From contig JARKIF010000077.1 of the NCBI GenBank assembly GCA_029378245.1, forward strand, positions 1 through 64,000: DNA of 64,000 nucleotides. Reading direction: 5' to 3'. How positions within the stretch are numbered: the stretch's first letter is position 1; each line of letters starts with the position of its first letter. This stretch comes from Roridomyces roridus (taxonomy: Eukaryota; Basidiomycota; Agaricomycetes; Agaricales; Mycenaceae). A program made the translations under genes and the position numbers. Below, in pieces: positions 1-10,817 of this stretch. Under the pieces are notes generated by a model. That model was not told the DNA's origin. It saw only the letters and a list, made by a program, of their open reading frames with translations, and ran no database searches.

Positions 1-834
1 GCACATGCAGCGGCTGGTCCTCCTACCCCCACTCCCATCCCATCATTGTCGCAGAGCCCGCCGGTATCTGTGTCATCTGCTGCAGTCTCGTCCACGGGAG
101 AGCACGCCGACACCATTGATCCACTGCCCAATCCCGCGATGTCGACATCAGGGCATCATCCCTCGGCCCCCGCTCCCGCTGTAGACTTGACACCCGCAGT
201 CGCAGTCGCAGTCGCCGCGTCCACCGCCGTACCTGCCGTCCCACGTCAGATACTCTCTCGCCCCGCTGCAAAACCTCCGCCTGCTCCGAAATCGCAGTTA
301 CTGGGAGCTGATGCAAAGAAGGAGGCGTTGGTGAAGGCGGCTGCAGCACGGGAGCAGAAGAAGGCTCACCGGAGGATAGCGGCAGAAAGGGCCAGAGTGG
401 GGAGGGTAGCGGCGGCTGCTAGCAGGTCGGCTGATGCAGCGGAGGCGGCGGATGCTGGAGATGCGGGTGGCACGCCGCCGTTGACTACGGTGACAAACAG
501 CAGAGTGCCTGCGGTGGACACCGCATCTCACCAGGAGCCGCCGGCTCGAGTCGCACGCTGGACAGCTCCGGCAACACTTGCACTGCAAGCAGAGAACGCT
601 CGGCTGTTTAATCCTGATGGCGAGAGCCAGTTAGTGATTCTTCCAGCTGGGCGGGCGAGGAAAGCGTCCACGAGACTTCAAGACGCGATCGAGGCGGAGG
701 CAACTCGATCTAAGCAGCTGACGCATGCGGAGGTGAGGGCCAAGCAGAACGAAAAGAGCGAGCTGGCTTTGCTGGCAAGAGGGAAGCGCAAGGCGGACGA
801 GGAGGCTCCGGGGGGTAGAAAGAGCAAAAGGTGA
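1..834 (+). CDS. 3' end of an Ala/Pro/Lys-rich protein, 5' truncated by window edge
   Basis: The reading frame is open from base 1, so the gene starts upstream of the window; the first in-window codons (A-H-A-A-A-G-P-P-T) belong to the same frame. The visible 277 residues are low complexity: a Pro/Ser/Ala-rich first half, then a basic, helix-prone segment (EALVKAAAAREQKKAHRRIA) and a C-terminus ending in GKRKADEEAPGGRKSKR, which looks like a nuclear localisation signal. No enzymatic or DNA-binding fold is recognisable. It could be the disordered tail of a chromatin or transposon-associated protein; I do not recognise the family. The stop is TGA at 832-834. Confidence 0.6.
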   Translation, partial: AHAAAGPPTPTPIPSLSQSPPVSVSSAAVSSTGEHADTIDPLPNPAMSTSGHHPSAPAPAVDLTPAVAVAVAASTAVPAVPRQILSRPAAKPPPAPKSQLLGADAKKEALVKAAAAREQKKAHRRIAAERARVGRVAAAASRSADAAEAADAGDAGGTPPLTTVTNSRVPAVDTASHQEPPARVARWTAPATLALQAENARLFNPDGESQLVILPAGRARKASTRLQDAIEAEATRSKQLTHAEVRAKQNEKSELALLARGKRKADEEAPGGRKSKR

Positions 835-2217
835 ATTTTTGTTACCGGACTCGATGATGACTAACAGGATCCCAGGCCGAAGGTGAAGAAAAATTAGTCT
901 TAGTGTATGCTGCTCAACCAGCTCTCATCGTCTTAGAGCTATGTACTCGCTGCTCATCCAGTAATATTATAATCGACTTTGACTTGACTTGTGAGATGAT
1001 TCAGTTTATTTGGAGAAAGGCTAGCATCACTCTCGGTGCCGTCCGATTCCCATAACTCTCACAATGGCTTCGCTGTTTGGTGTCCCTGATAACTGATCTT
1101 GTGTGATTGGAAGCAGCATGGGTTCGAATCCTACCGTGGCCTAAAACCCCACCCAACTCTAAGACTGAGTTGGATGACGGTTTCTTTTGCGGTGACTCGC
1201 ATTTTGTCGTCAGTCTATCTATTTCTTTCTTCTTTTTCTCACAGTCTGCGCCACATAATAGTAGTAATTGTTCAGTCTTTCCTTCATTGTCCGTTCTTTC
1301 AAAGGACCGAAGGAAACTTGATAATTAATCTGATAATGCCGCAAAGGTGCGGCAAGACTAGCTATAGGATTCTGGATGGCTAGTGAAGATACAGTGGTGC
1401 TACATATTCAACGAGCCTGGCTACAGCCAGTAGGAGCGATTCAGCGGCTGGGTGTGGGGCATCAATGTCGGTATTGATGTGCTGGATGACGCCAGGGAGC
1501 GGGAGGGGCCGTGGGTAGCCGAAGGGGATGGGTGCAACAAGGATGAGAATGGGCCGGCAGCGGGCTCGAGTCGGGGTTGAAAGCTAATACGAGCGGATGC
1601 CCGGCGTGTATTGAACGCGCAATTATAGCACACACAGACAGGATACGCACCTGAGCCCCGATAGTCATGCATCATGCCCCGCAAACGACGATTTGGCGAG
1701 GATTCTGCCTGTAGTTGCCAGTGTATGCGCCATGAATGGGTAGCCAAGCGCGCATCGAGTGGGATTCCAGCGGCCTGTTGTGCTGTTGAGACGCTTATTC
1801 ACCTAGGGATAGTGTTGAAGACATGTCTCCCAGTAGATCCTACGAGTTTCGAGGCAGGGGAGGGGCCAGGAGGGGCGGGGGAGCAAAGCCGGTCGAGGGA
1901 GGGAGCGAGAGAGTGTGATTGTAACATGTGTAAACAGACTGCCTAATTGAGCGAAGGCGGGCCGCCTTCGCGCACGGACCATCAAGCGGCGTACAGTGAG
2001 CAGGTGGGCGCAGCGAGGCGCGTGCGCCAAGGCGGGCTGCTGCATTGGGCTGGCACCACACGACCAAGTGTGATACATCACGGACTTTGGCCACTGACCG
2101 CCCGTGATACATCACCATCCACTAGGTCACCAACCAACTTGTCATACATCAGAACCCCGTATAAGCCTGAGCCTGTAAGCGTTCGATGGAGTGCACCAAC
2201 AATGACAAAAATACGAA
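835..2217. other. Gene-free interval with short repeats
   Basis: Apart from the tRNA-like segment no gene can be supported. The dodecamer GTGATACATCAC (inverted arms GTGAT/ATCAC) occurs at 2070-2081 and 2104-2115, with a degenerate third copy near 2139. A GC-rich stretch (1480-1600) has a B-box-like GACTCGAGCCC on the minus strand and a short ATACGCACCTG match to 12610-12630, perhaps an old SINE-like repeat. Confidence 0.3.
1067..1141 (+). other. tRNA-like segment with intact B box (tRNA pseudogene or SINE head)
   Basis: The 3' part contains GGTTCGAATCC, a perfect RNA polymerase III B box, followed by a tRNA-Ser-like 3' end (TACCGTGGCC). A 75-nt span can be folded with a 6/7-bp acceptor stem, but the D arm and T stem have mismatches and no good A box is visible. 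A clean 7-bp hairpin (CCAACTC...GAGTTGG, 1153-1173) lies immediately downstream. A functional tRNA is unlikely; a decayed tRNA or the head of a tRNA-derived SINE fits better. Confidence 0.3.
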
Positions 2218-3738
2218 TCATATCCATGGGCATGCATACATCCAACGGTCAAAGTGCTTTTGAGCCTCTGAGCCCAATTGTACGAGGATATCCATTCCAC
2301 CATCCCGCAGTTCTTTCATTCCAGCAAGCGTCACAGGATCTGGGCCAGGACCCTCGACTGTGACAAATGTAGCAGTGGTAAGTGCGCAATTTGGATGCTT
2401 GCACCGGGACTGGAGCATTTTGAGACAAAGGGGGTAGTCGATAGGGACTGACAGTGGAGATGCAAGTGAAATCTCGGTCAGTTGGGGCGACTGTACAAAG
2501 GATGCCGAGTCGTCTTGCACAGACAGCATTGTTAGATGATCATGCAAAGCGGCGTTGGACTCCTCCTCCGTCCTTTCGCCTAACGAGAGCACGAGGCTGG
2601 TAATGGAAGGGTATTTCTTCAGGATCTCTGCCGTTGTGCTGACATGAGGTATACTGTTGAAGTATAATCGCCGCAGTGTGGTACAGGAAGAGCGGATCAG
2701 AAAAGAATCCAGACGGGCAGCTACGCCTGTTGGCTGATCCACCCAGACGGCTATTGCATCCAACCCAGGAGCTCGGATGTAGTCCAGAATCTCTGCATGA
2801 GATACATACAGACGGCGTAGATGCGACAGATCAAGCGTCGGGCCACTCGCGTTCGGCCATGATTCTTCGCCATTCGACTCGGGGACGATTTGAATACAAG
2901 CCTCGACAACGTTGGGCGCCATTTTCAGGATCCGCTGATGTGTATCCCATGGACCTTGTAGTCGACATGAGGTGAGCTGATGGGTGGGGAAGGGGATTGA
3001 TATGAAGGGGCCCGAGATTCCGACGTCCACCAAAGAGGACGCTGTTTCGAAGCACTTGATATGGTCATGTCCAACATGGTTTTCTGCCCCCTGGATCCTC
3101 AACCTCTGTAGAGAGGGAAGACGACCCCGAAGTGCGCCCAAACGGGGAACCAGCGTGGGGGTGAGTTGCACGCTCAATTCTTCCCATCGAGCGGCGTGTT
3201 CGGATAAGAAGTCGAAGAATTTAATTTGAGGGACAGAAGAACCGTCCTCGCTCGCATAGAAATGGACCTTCAACTTTCTGGCACGATCGACCTGCGTCCG
3301 AATCATGTCGATGTCCAATTTATCGATGTTTTTGCCCCAGATTTTTACCAGGGACCAAAGCGAGGGAGTGGATAGAGAAATGTTTCTCCATCGGCTACTG
3401 ACTTGTGCGAGGACCCACGGACTTCTCTTGACGTCGGGCCCGCGCGTTTCATAAGCCGTCGGCAACGACCATGAGAATATTTCAGCGATGAGTTCGGAAG
3501 GCATGCGCCGAAGTGGGGAGAGAATGGCGGTGTTTTGGGAGTGGTAATCTGCGAGTTCCGCTCGCTCCGTCTCCAGGCACGCGAGCCGTTCCTGGAGCCG
3601 GGAGATCTCGTGGCGGTGTCTGGTACGACAGCGCGAAGGAAGGTCAGTTCGGCGGCGTTCGGGGGCTCGTTCGATTTGGCGAGTTTTTGACATCGGGCCA
3701 AGGTCCAAGAACACCCTCTGCAATGATTCAATGTTCAC
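2218..3738 (-). pseudogene. F-box-like protein, N-terminus frameshifted
   Basis: The body is a typical agaricomycete F-box-like protein: coiled-coil segment (EISRLQERLACLETERAEL), then the F-box-like motif (LSPLRRMPSELIAEIFSWSL), then SPWVLAQVSSRWRNISLSTPSLW and a long leucine-rich C-terminal half ending YACPWI. Its closest relative here is the gene at 15039-16601. Compared with that gene, the residues WTLARCQKLAKSNEPPNA...AVVPDTAT occur in a different frame, just before a deletion of roughly 20 nt next to the coiled coil (around 3600-3625). The CSECG start is also not found. The long frame still has a methionine, so a protein with a scrambled N-terminus could be made, but the copy looks broken. 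F-box-like proteins normally act as substrate adaptors of SCF ubiquitin ligases; that role is inferred. Confidence 0.7.
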
Positions 3739-3969
3739 AAAAGACGAGGACCCGTGTGAGACTTGCTCATTTTCCCCACTTTTTCATCCTCCCTAATCTC
3801 ACACCCGGGGAGTCAAAAACACATCGACTATGGAAGGGAAACCCGTGCTAGTGCCGCATAATAAATGTCCGATATTCCATGGAACTATGTGCTTCCACAC
3901 GTTTACAGTAGAAAAACGATGGAATCACTACCTAGAGTACATATGTAAGTAGAGAGCATAGAATCAAAT

Positions 3970-5532
3970 TCACAGAGTCTCGAACGGATATGCATATGTC
4001 CAACACTCGAGTGTGTGAGCTGCCTCCGAGCCTGACTCGAACATAAATTTCAGCCCATCTTTCCGAAGTGCATCCATGCGAGCTAGTGTTAACGGATCAG
4101 GAAGTGGACCAAACTCTGTGAGCAAGGCAGCAGTGCGAAGAGCACAATCAGCTGCTCGATCGCGGGACTCGAGCATTTTGAGGAAGAGAGAGTAGTCGAT
4201 GTGCATCGAGGCGTGCTGGGATCCGAAAGATATCTCGCTGAGATGTGGCGCCACTGCAGTCCCGAAACCGTTCCCGACAGTGAATAAGTGGCAATGCCTG
4301 CCCATTGGATCATCGGGTTCGTCCTCCTCGTCCTCGTCGGAGTCCAACCGTGGATCATGTACCAGCGCGAAACTGGTGATGGAGGGATGCTTGTTGAGAA
4401 TCGCGGCGGTGATGCTGGGGTCGGGTGAGCCTCGAAGGCATAACAGCCGTGGTGCACACGAGGAACGGGCCAAAAAGGTGTCCAAATACTCGGACTCGGA
4501 CGACGAGTCCCGTTCGATGTACATTGCCACTTCGGCCAGAGCGGGAGCTCGAATGTAGTCAAACACCTCCGGATCCGATACATACAGTCGGCGAAGATGC
4601 AGCATGTCAATAAATTCGCCGCTGGGCTCCGCCCACGGATCTTCGTCGGCATCAATCATGATATGAGCCTCCACGATGTTGGGAGCTGTTTTGAGGATAC
4701 GATGATGCATGTCCCAGGGGCAGCCAACTCGATAGGCGGTGAGCTGACATGTAGGAAAGACGAAGGGGATATATCGAGACTCAATAGAGATTCCCATTTC
4801 AAGTAGCGACGGCGCTATCTCGAAGCAGTCGATGGAATCGATTCCAATCTCGCTGTCCTCGGTATCCCATTGGGTCCAGATCCCTTGAAGTACAGGAAGA
4901 CGGCCGCGGAGCAGCACTAGGTGGGGAACCAGAGCAGCGGCTATCTGAATACTGAGTTGTTCCCAACGAGTGGAGTGGCTGGACAGAAATTGGAATAAAT
5001 TGACTTGTACGGCGGAATCATGACTCTCGGATGCGTGGAATTGTATCATGAGATTCCGGGCGCCAGAGCGTTCGACCTGAGTCCGAATCATTTCCAGCCG
5101 AGGATTCAAAAGCATCTCCCCACTCTCTCCGCCATACGCCACAGAGATGTTGCACCATAACGACGAAGTGGAGACAGAAATGTCCCTCCAACGGCTGCTG
5201 ACTTGAGTGAGGACCCATGGGCTCGTTTTCATGTCGGAGACATTCCCATTCAGTTTTTCCGTGGGTGGTAACGTCCACGAGAAAATTTCCGCCAGGACTT
5301 CAGGTGGAAGTCTCCTGAGTGGCGAGAGGACGGAATGGTTCTGACGCTGTTGAACCTGGAGCTGTGCACGCTCCGCTTGCAGAGCTCGGATCTCCTGATC
5401 GAGCTGCGTCAAACGGGCTCCCGTTGTCAGAGCCGCGTCCTGGAAGAAACTCTCCTCGACAGCGTTTGGGGGCTCGTTGGAATTGACGAGATGTTGGTGG
5501 CGCATGGATGACGGAGCGTCCGGAAGGTCCAT
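3970..5532 (-). CDS. F-box-like protein, 520 aa, single exon
   Basis: Uninterrupted frame of 520 residues. Order: short N-terminus with NSNEPPNAVEE (shared by the cluster), coiled coil at about 38-64 (ARLTQLDQEIRALQAERAQL), F-box-like motif at about 70-92 (LSPLRRLPPEVLAEIFSWTL), the conserved SPWVLTQVSSRWRDISVSTSSLW block, then a leucine-rich C-terminal region with an acidic loop (DSDEDEEDEPDD). Presumed role: adaptor that docks to Skp1 and selects a target for ubiquitination; the target is unknown. Its nearest paralogue is the broken copy at 18945-20518. It lies between two cluster members and shows no intron. The start methionine agrees with the parallel start in the paralogue. Confidence 0.85.
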   Translation of the reverse strand: MDLPDAPSSMRHQHLVNSNEPPNAVEESFFQDAALTTGARLTQLDQEIRALQAERAQLQVQQRQNHSVLSPLRRLPPEVLAEIFSWTLPPTEKLNGNVSDMKTSPWVLTQVSSRWRDISVSTSSLWCNISVAYGGESGEMLLNPRLEMIRTQVERSGARNLMIQFHASESHDSAVQVNLFQFLSSHSTRWEQLSIQIAAALVPHLVLLRGRLPVLQGIWTQWDTEDSEIGIDSIDCFEIAPSLLEMGISIESRYIPFVFPTCQLTAYRVGCPWDMHHRILKTAPNIVEAHIMIDADEDPWAEPSGEFIDMLHLRRLYVSDPEVFDYIRAPALAEVAMYIERDSSSESEYLDTFLARSSCAPRLLCLRGSPDPSITAAILNKHPSITSFALVHDPRLDSDEDEEDEPDDPMGRHCHLFTVGNGFGTAVAPHLSEISFGSQHASMHIDYSLFLKMLESRDRAADCALRTAALLTEFGPLPDPLTLARMDALRKDGLKFMFESGSEAAHTLECWTYAYPFETL

Positions 5533-6129
5533 GACATGAGGAGGTGTATGCAGGGACGACGGTGGTTAGAAACGTAAGCCACGTTCACGACGCGATCCTG
5601 CTGGTATGGAGGTCAGTGGATAGTGGCGGAATTTGTTTTGGACCGATGCGCGCCTTGGGTCGGGAGAACGGAAAAGACAAGAGTCGGCGCCAGTCGCGTG
5701 CACAATGCTTCTCCGATCACGTCACTGTCCTCTTGCAATCGAGATTTTTCAGGGTTCTGAACTTTATGAGAAACCAACTTGACGATTCGAATACTCTAAG
5801 AAACTATCTATTTGCGCTGCACGAATAATAATAATAACGAAGGTAAGTAGACGAACAGCGAGAATAATCCCAGGGCTATATACCATCCCCCTCGTCGCCC
5901 ACACTATAACACGATGGAAAGCAAAACGAGGAAGCAGTGCAGGGTGGGTGGTCGTGAATGAAGGGGAGGAGAGGGAAAGGAAAAGGTGGGTCGTTACACG
6001 AACTCGCTCGCATAGCTGCTGGCGTTGTACGCCATCTGCTCAGTGCTATCCGTATACGTCTCCGTCATCGCCGGCGAGGAGCTCACACCGTGGCCATGGT
6101 GATGCACAAAATCAAGCGCCGCATCATCC
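5533..6129. other. Gene-poor interval
   Basis: No gene supported. A TATATA-like stretch lies at 5877-5881, and the minus strand has a short open segment ending at a stop near 5995 (EQMAYNASSYASEFV) of unknown meaning; it may be the remnant C-terminus of the neighbouring GH28 pseudogene, but I could not align it. Confidence 0.3.
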
Positions 6130-7060
6130 CCGGGAACTCAAAGCCCTGATAGAGGTCCCGCAGGCCCGTCCTGGTATTCTGGTCGAGATGACCACACCAC
6201 TGCCAGGCGACCCGACTCCCGAGAGTCGAGGGGTGACTCTGCGGGTCCTATGAGCCAAGCGTACTGAGCGGAGAGGCAGATGCCAACCTGGAATGAGGAG
6301 CCCGGAGCTGGTTACGCCAGAGACATTATTGCTCGAGTAGGTGACGTTAGAGACCCGCGGTCGCGATCGTCTTGATGAAAAGCCCATTGGCACTAGTGGC
6401 GGCGTAAGCAACTGATGCAGAAATGGAAAATGAAGGACGAAACCGCTGGAGACGACAGTGGCAGTCACGACACTGTTGCTTATTGTGACATTCGAAACGA
6501 CGTCGCCCGTATTTATGGAGCCCTGTCAGGCGTTTAGCACCATGGTACCCCAAACGTGTACAGAAAGGAAAGATGGGTGAAGTAGCGGGAGGACCGCAGA
6601 GAGGATGACTTTCAAAAGACTCACAATGGATCTCCCGTGCCCGCCAGAACATTGGTTGCCCGTGAACGTGATGCTGTTGCTAGAATTGATGGCGATACAA
6701 TCGTCTTGGGTTTGAACGGGGCTGAAGCACAGCGTAAGCGAGGAACGTTGGGCGACGAGTGGGAAGCGGCACATCGTCCTGTGATGGTGAGCTTGGTTCC
6801 CCCAAACCCGTCCGTATTTGCACCGGCAGGTTATCGCCCTGAGAGAGTTTGGCTCGTCACTGTGAGCTGCTGTGGAGGAATCAGCTTGATTGAAGATTCT
6901 CGTAGCAAGTACGAAGGCCGAGGCACTCACACCCATCAATGGTAACACCATATAAGGTCAGGGAGCGGCTTGGTCTTCGCCCCGTTGCTTGAGCGCTTGC
7001 CATCCTGCAAAGGGTCGTGTTAACGTCGCCTGGCGAGGTAGGTATGTAGGTTCGCTACCA
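6130..7060 (-). pseudogene. Decayed GH28 endo-polygalacturonase
   Basis: Several hallmark GH28 blocks occur in order on the minus strand: DGKRSSNGAKTKP (about 7000-6960), GANTDGFGGTKLTITG (about 6835-6790, the NTD motif), TQDDCIAINSSNSITFTG (about 6715-6660, the catalytic DD motif), QCSGGHGRSI (the HG motif), ANGLFIKTI (about 6390-6364, position of the RIK motif) and VSNVTYSSNNVSG. In intact enzymes these form the right-handed beta-helix active site that cleaves pectin backbone. Here the blocks lie in different frames that plausible introns do not all join, the Arg of RIK is Phe, and a stop follows ATAGL where the next block is in another frame. I read this as a pectinase pseudogene; the N-terminal signal peptide region could not be found. 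Confidence 0.6.
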
Positions 7061-7560
7061 ACTGAGTAGAATTATCCATTGAAGTGTGTGAGTACCAATC
7101 GTCCGACCAAAACGGCAGCGGCGGTATCAGTGACCTCGTGCCATTACACGGGCGGGCGGAGACGGAGAGGGCGTTGCGCGCGAGATGCTTTGCTTCTGGT
7201 GCTGCGAATGAATATAGGCGGGGATGCGCATCAGGATCCATGCACTCCGAATAGGCCTGACCAGTGCGTCTTTGAGCAACCCGTCCCATCGTGGCCAAAT
7301 CGTGGCTGGACTAAGTGGTCATCGCCGGCTCATTGCCACAGTAGCGCAACCTCGCGGGTATGCGTTCGTCTACGCGCGGCAGGAGAGGTTAGAGCGAAGG
7401 AAGTTGCAGCTACGGTAAAAGTCACATGGGAGGAGAGGAAGAGGAGCGCAAGATACACACCGACACCAAAGTCCCAAAGTGCAGCTCCACGTCCACCAAT
7501 CGTTGCGTCACGCGTCCGAGTCGGTGGATATGTGTAGGGAAATTCGGCTGTAGAGTTAGG

Positions 7561-7853
7561 AGGTTGCCCTAGCAGCTGGTGAACGGTCTATGACGTTGTC
7601 AAGAGCAAGTGAGCATTGCTGCATCACTTCGGAGACTACCGACGCGTTTTGGAACTGACCATATACATCCGCCTCGCACACTCTGTACTTTGTTGACTTG
7701 CAGGTCTGTATCTCCAGAAATCCCGCCTCTAAGTGGAATTAATTTTACGAAAAATCAGTCGCATTTTCTCCTCGTCAGACACTTGAAACTCTGCTGCCAA
7801 TCGTTCGTGCTTTCTTGCCTCCTTAGCCACTCCTCACTTTCTAGGTTAGGAGA
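7561..7853 (+). promoter_or_regulatory. Upstream region duplicated with its downstream gene
   Basis: About 280 bp upstream of the gene at 7854 aligns with about 340 bp upstream of the gene at 13185 (shared stretches such as GGTGAACGGTC, CTCCAGAAATC and CATCAGACACTT-like sequence). The duplication therefore included the promoter, not only the coding region. No TATA box is obvious close to either start. Confidence 0.5.
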
Positions 7854-9480
7854 ATGTCGCGCTGCTCACAGTGCGGTGAAATAACCAAACTGAAAACCGA
7901 GGACTCCAATATCGTGCCAGGTCCTGTGGCCGACATCACCACCACAGCGCGCTATTTGAGGCTCTTATGCACCAACGACCCGCCGCTGAAAGGTCCGGTA
8001 CTGGCTCATATCCAGGACATTGTCTCGAAGACCAGGCAGCGTCTGGCCAGCTTGGACACTAATATATCGGATCTTCGGGCCCAATTGATGCAGCTAGAAG
8101 ATGAGCGCTCGCTGCTATCCGATTCTCTCCAAAAGAACACTGCTGTTACCTCCCCGCTGAGATGGATACCACCAGAGGTTCTGGCTGAAATCTTCACGTG
8201 GACGCTACCGGAGCACTACGAGAAACCGGCCAGGGTTGACGAGTGTCCGTGGGTTCTGGGCCACATCTGTAGCCGGTGGAGGGAAATTGCGCTCTCGACT
8301 CCCTCATTGTGGTCATTCTCCTTCATTGCAGGTGTCCATCCGAACCGATATCCCCTACTCCCCATGATTGAAGCTCAAATACAACGCGCTCGAACGCTTA
8401 GGGTACATTTCATGGGTTGCGAGACCAGCCATTCTTCTCCCCAAATCGAGAGGTTTGACCTGTTATCCAAGCACTCCGAGCGCTGGGAGGAGCTCAGCAT
8501 ACAGTTGACGTCGGCTTTAGTCCCCCGTTTATCGGCGCTGCAGGGACGCCTTTCGTCGCTCCGCAAATTATGGGTGCGATGGGATAATGAGGACAGCGAC
8601 GAAGGACTGGAATTCGTCGATTGCTTCGAATCTGCATCGTCCTTAGTGGATGCAGGGTTCGCTGGCGAATCACGCTTCATACCAATCCTCCTTCCCCTCC
8701 ATCAATTGACCGTCTACCGTGTGGATTGCCCATGGAAAGAACACCAGGAGGCTCTCCGCGCTGCCCCAAACCTCATCGAAGCCCGAATCAATGTAATGTT
8801 CCAAGACGACCCCTGGCCAAATCCCAGCGATACTGTCATTGACATGCTACATCTCCGAAGACTTTTCGTGACCGATGTCAATATACTTCGAATTCTCCGC
8901 GCCCCCGCTTTAGACGGGATTGGCATCGACACGGCGCCAGGGGAGGAACTTGACGTGACGCGAGAACTGGACGCGTTCCTCGTCCGCTCCTCGTGCACAC
9001 CACGCCGGTTATGTTTGTCGGGATCGCCTGAAGCCACTACCACCGCAGCGGTCCTCAACAAACACATATGCATATCCAGCTGCGTGCTTGTCTTTGACCA
9101 AGCAACCCGAACCTCATCGACAGCCTTCGCTGGCCTGATGACCATGTTCACCCGTGCAGATACAGCCCCCAATTTGGGCGAAATTTGTATCGGATCTCAC
9201 AAACCGTTTGCCATCAACTACTCGCTTCTCCTCAAGATGGTCGAGTCCCGGCGGAATGCGGACCGGCCCCTTGGCGAGGTTACTGTCCTCATGTCGGGAT
9301 GGGATCCAGACCCAGCTACTATTGTTGGGTTTCGTGCCCTTGAAGACGCGGGACTGGTCCTCTCCGTCGGCACAGTCGATGTGAATCACTTGAGAAGTTG
9401 GAAGTATACTTCACCGAATTTTGGGTGTGTTCGATTTTTCGGCAATTCCCCATTCTAATTCTCATTCCAGCGTCCTTTAG
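7854..9480 (+). CDS. F-box-like protein with N-terminal CxxC, two exons
   Basis: Starts MSRCSQCGE, giving a lone CxxC pair near the N-terminus. Then a coiled coil (about 65-90, SLDTNISDLRAQLMQLEDER), the F-box-like motif (TSPLRWIPPEVLAEIFTWTL, about 98-118), CPWVLGHICSRWREIALSTPSLW, and a leucine-rich C-terminal half. I place an intron at 9425-9470 (GTGTGT...CAG): splicing gives the ending PNFGVL, which is exactly what the paralogue at 13185 gives from its own intron at the same place. Without splicing the frame runs on to 9458 with unrelated residues. The predicted role is SCF substrate adaptor (inferred from family). Nearest paralogue: 13185-14822, including about 300 bp of promoter. Confidence 0.85.
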
Positions 9481-9761
9481 ATTTGGCAGTTCATTCTCAC
9501 AGACCGCGAGAGACTAGGTATTCTATGTAAGATCCATGCTATACACCTCGGTCGTGTACGAAGATGTAAAAGTTTTCCGTACCGAAAAATATGAGTCGAG
9601 CGAAATTCTCAACGGGGTCCACAGGGCAATTGAAGGTGTGTAATGACGTTCAACTTGGGTTCAATTTGAAGATCACGTTGGCACGTGACACAAGTTACTC
9701 TTGATCTCTCCCCTCATCAAGTGCCGTCGAATTAAGTCGAAATCGACCTTCCCAACCACCA

Positions 9762-10812
9762 ATGACAACGCTCACCTTCCTTTGTCCTCTCATCTGCGAC
9801 AAAACAATCCTACGCCCTAAACCCGAAGAACCTTTTCGTCTACGCCTTGTTGCCGAGAAGGAATTTGCTGAAGAGGAATGGACAGTGGACGCTATCGAAA
9901 TAGTCAAACGTGAATGGATTCGGCCTCGATCCATATTCCGCGCTCAGATCAAGCGACCCAACGACCCGCCACTGGATGTTGTGCTCAAGATGGATTTTTG
10001 GGGAAGTCGGCGCGAGGAGCTGGTCCATGAAGCCAATGTCTACCAAGGAGTCGGGAGAGAACTCTGCGCGGACGTGTTACCTGCGTTCTACGGCTGCTTC
10101 CAAACCGAGATCAATTCGACGATTGTGACTTGTCTGGTTCTGGAGGATTGCGGGGAGCCCATGATGAAGCCACTTGACGAGATGAACGGGCATTTCCAGC
10201 AAGTTTTTTTTTTACTTGGATTTTAAAGACTGACTGTCCTTTCCCAGATCCGAACTCCTCAAGGCTGTACATGCCATACATAAGAAGGGATTGGAGCATG
10301 GCGATATCTACCCTTGCAACATACTGGTCGTTGACGGGCATCCCGTGCTCATAGACCTCAAGTTCTCAAAACCTCACGAGTGTGGTCTCCGCATGAAGCT
10401 CGTTTGCGGTACTTTGACTCCTACAGAGGAGGAGTACGGGTGTAACGAATTGTACGACTTGATTTGTCGCATGGGACATTGGAGGACCAGTAAGCATCCC
10501 TTCCACGGGGGCCTCTTCTCACGCTTCATCAGATGTCCTGTCGTTTTGCAAGGCCTACACCCCGAAAAACTTTCTTGAATCCGTTGAAGATATCAAACGG
10601 TACACCACAGCGTACGACCCCCAATATCGGCCGGCTTTGGAGGCAGAAGCGGAGAGGTTGTGAGAACAGATTCTCCAGGAGCGTCGACTAACTTATGGGA
10701 CGACCGAGAAACCATGTAAGTCGCTCGGCGTTTTTGTTTCGTCGTTCTGAGAACACCCCCAGGGAGACATGAACGTATCGATTATCTCGAAGGAAAAGGG
10801 CCTCGCGAATAG
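9762..10812 (+). CDS. Kinase-like protein, four-exon gene with late nonsense codon
   Basis: Exons 9762-10198, 10248-10489, 10533-10715 and 10763-10812 by comparison with the paralogue at 49428. Kinase-like features: beta-3 lysine in VVLKMDF, alpha-C glutamate in EELVHEANVY, catalytic loop HGDIYPCNIL, and LIDL in place of DFG. It belongs to small fungal kinase-like proteins; a substrate cannot be named. Intron 1 only keeps the frame if it starts with GC (donor GCAAGT), as in the paralogue. In exon 3, codon TGG of the paralogue is TGA here (10661-10663), so the product would stop after 269 residues instead of about 308, losing the last exon. It is either a slightly shortened protein or an early pseudogene. 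Confidence 0.7.
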
Positions 10813-10817
10813 TCTAT

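Noticed and set aside
6637..6945. Plus-strand open frame of 102 codons
   Set aside because: It is antisense to GH28 motifs (QDDCIAIN, GANTDGF) and has no recognisable features of its own.
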